Shown: piece by piece, positions 29,882 through 30,847 of the stretch
How the letters are laid out: every line of letters starts with the position of its first letter
Position numbering within the stretch: the first letter of the stretch is position 1
Source of the DNA: CAZBZG01 sp964496245
Lineage (GTDB): Bacteria; Planctomycetota; SZUA-567
Direction of reading: 5' to 3'
Assembly: GCA_964496245.1 (NCBI GenBank)
Contig: CAZBZG010000011.1
Location: 1-30,847, forward strand
Length of the DNA: 30,847 bases
Made by a program: the position numbers and the translations under genes
Notes under the pieces: model-generated
Told to the model about the DNA's origin: nothing
What the model saw: the letters and a program-made list of their open reading frames with translations, nothing else
Databases searched by the model: none

Positions 29882-30751
29882 TCAGTCGATGAGAGCGAGT
29901 GCGCCCACGTCCTCGAAGCGCACGTGGGGCAGGTCTTTCCACACGATACTGGCGTCGTCCGGGCCTCCTTCCTTCGCGAACGCCTCCCGCCACTTCTTCT
30001 TGAACTTGAGGCCGTTTTTGACCGTGAGATACCGGTAGTTGAGGCTGGGCGTGCCGCCGGTGGTCACGTTCTCGAAGTGGTAGACGAAGATCGACGGATC
30101 GTAGACCGCCTTGTATCCGGCTGCGCGGATGCGGTAGCAGTAGTCGATGTCCTCGAACTGCACGGGATGGAACTGCATGTCGAGCGGGCCGGTCTCCTCC
30201 ACGACCCGTCGCGGCAGGATCCAGCAGGCGCTGATCAGGGCCTGCACCTCTTCGCGCCGGTTCCACGCCGGCGCATCCGACGCCTCGCCCCGGCCGCGGA
30301 AGTCCACGCGTCCGCCTTGGCAGACCACGCACCCCGCGCACTGGATGTTGTGCGGCGGCTCGGCGAACAGGATCTTGGGGCCGAGCACGCCGATCGAGGG
30401 ATCGCTGTCCAGGGCTTCGGTCATGCGCTCGAGCCACGAGCGCACGCCGATCACCACGTCGTTGTCGAGAAACACCACGTAGTCGCCGGTGATCTCCTCG
30501 AGCGCGCGATTGCGCCCTTCCACGGCGCCCACGTTCTCATCCAGCAGCAGCTTGCGCACGCGCCAGTCGCGCGCTTCGGCCCGCGCGCCAAAGGCCTCGA
30601 AGATGGCGCGGGTCTCGTCGGTCGAGCCGTTGTCCACGAGTACGCACTCGACCGCGGGCCAGGTGGATTCGAGCAGCCCCTCGAGCGCCCGCGCGGTGTG
30701 GCGGCACTTGTTGTGGGCGAGCATGAGGATCGAGACGAGCGGACCGGCCAT
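29882..30751 (-). CDS. Family 2 glycosyltransferase (rhamnosyltransferase-like)
   Basis: The product has 289 residues with a GT-A fold: VSILMLAHNKCRHTARALEG (6-25), VDNGSTDET (39-47), NVGAVEGRNRAL (73-84), the metal site FLDNDV (94-99), and the acceptor-side QFEDIDYCYRIRAAGYK. The C-terminus is basic and not membrane-spanning. Proteins of this kind add single sugars to lipid-linked or protein-linked glycans. Cysteines at about 143 and 146 (QCAGCVVCQGG) form a cluster seen in some SAM-radical-free GT2 proteins of unknown meaning. It starts at ATG 30751 with GGGGA upstream and probably shares a transcript with the YkuD-like gene that follows. Confidence 0.87.
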   Translation of the reverse strand: MAGPLVSILMLAHNKCRHTARALEGLLESTWPAVECVLVDNGSTDETRAIFEAFGARAEARDWRVRKLLLDENVGAVEGRNRALEEITGDYVVFLDNDVVIGVRSWLERMTEALDSDPSIGVLGPKILFAEPPHNIQCAGCVVCQGGRVDFRGRGEASDAPAWNRREEVQALISACWILPRRVVEETGPLDMQFHPVQFEDIDYCYRIRAAGYKAVYDPSIFVYHFENVTTGGTPSLNYRYLTVKNGLKFKKKWREAFAKEGGPDDASIVWKDLPHVRFEDVGALALID

Positions 30752-30847
30752 GGCGTGTCCCCGGATGTTCGTTCAGCCGCGCGCGCATCGCGTCGGGCAT
30801 ATCTGCATGTGATTGTACGTCTCACGCCTGTCCGAAGCAATGGCTAC
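30752..30847. other. Window end, no gene supported
   Basis: These 96 bases upstream of the GT2 gene could hold the 3' end of another minus-strand gene (a TGA lies at 30775-30773 in one frame) or a promoter, but the stretch is too short to decide. Confidence 0.3.

Overview
The window is GC-rich, tightly packed bacterial chromosome. P-ring (FlgI) and L-ring (FlgH) genes indicate a cell with two membranes. The order flgF-flgG-flgA-flgH-flgI-flgJ-flgN-flgK-flgL is the hook/rod order of Desulfovibrio-like and PVC-type bacteria. Long hook-associated proteins and complex palindromic intergenic repeats would fit a PVC-group organism (Kiritimatiellota, Lentisphaerota or Planctomycetota), but no marker here fixes the phylum. 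I see no rRNA, tRNA, CRISPR array or transposase.

Region 1 (192-12604, minus strand) is a 12-gene operon, mostly joined by 4-8 nt start/stop overlaps. In transcription order it encodes a FemAB/GNAT-fold acyltransferase, a DegT/StrS sugar aminotransferase, a RimJ-type GNAT, a methyltransferase with a Trm112-like N-terminus, a GH43-like beta-propeller protein, a family 2 glycosyltransferase, a second methyltransferase, a stand-alone amino-acid adenylation enzyme, a PglD-like sugar acyltransferase, a small carrier protein, an SDR reductase, and a TPR-GT41 (O-GlcNAc-transferase type) glycosyltransferase. The simplest reading is synthesis, acylation and methylation of an amino sugar, with an amino-acid-derived group carried on the carrier protein, and transfer of sugar to protein by GT41. 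The flagellar operon next door makes a flagellar subunit a plausible acceptor.

Region 2 (12605-13917) holds two overlapping promoters that point toward each other, a sulfotransferase-like gene and a 323-bp gap with a hairpin and a weak sigma-54-like site.

Region 3 (13918-24853, plus) is the flagellar operon: a 59-aa unknown gene, flgF, flgG (frameshifted as given), flgA, flgH (without a lipoprotein cysteine), flgI, flgJ (rod-binding domain only, with a long N-terminal extension), flgN, flgK and a 986-residue flgL with four internal repeats.

Region 4 (24854-30847) begins with a gene-free 414 bp containing two palindromic elements and a promoter. It is followed by a YihY/BrkB membrane protein (plus), then a minus-strand set: a GT2 glycosyltransferase, an L,D-transpeptidase-like protein lacking its catalytic residues, a ribokinase relic with its middle deleted, and a GT39/ArnT-like membrane glycosyltransferase that overlaps the YihY gene tail to tail.
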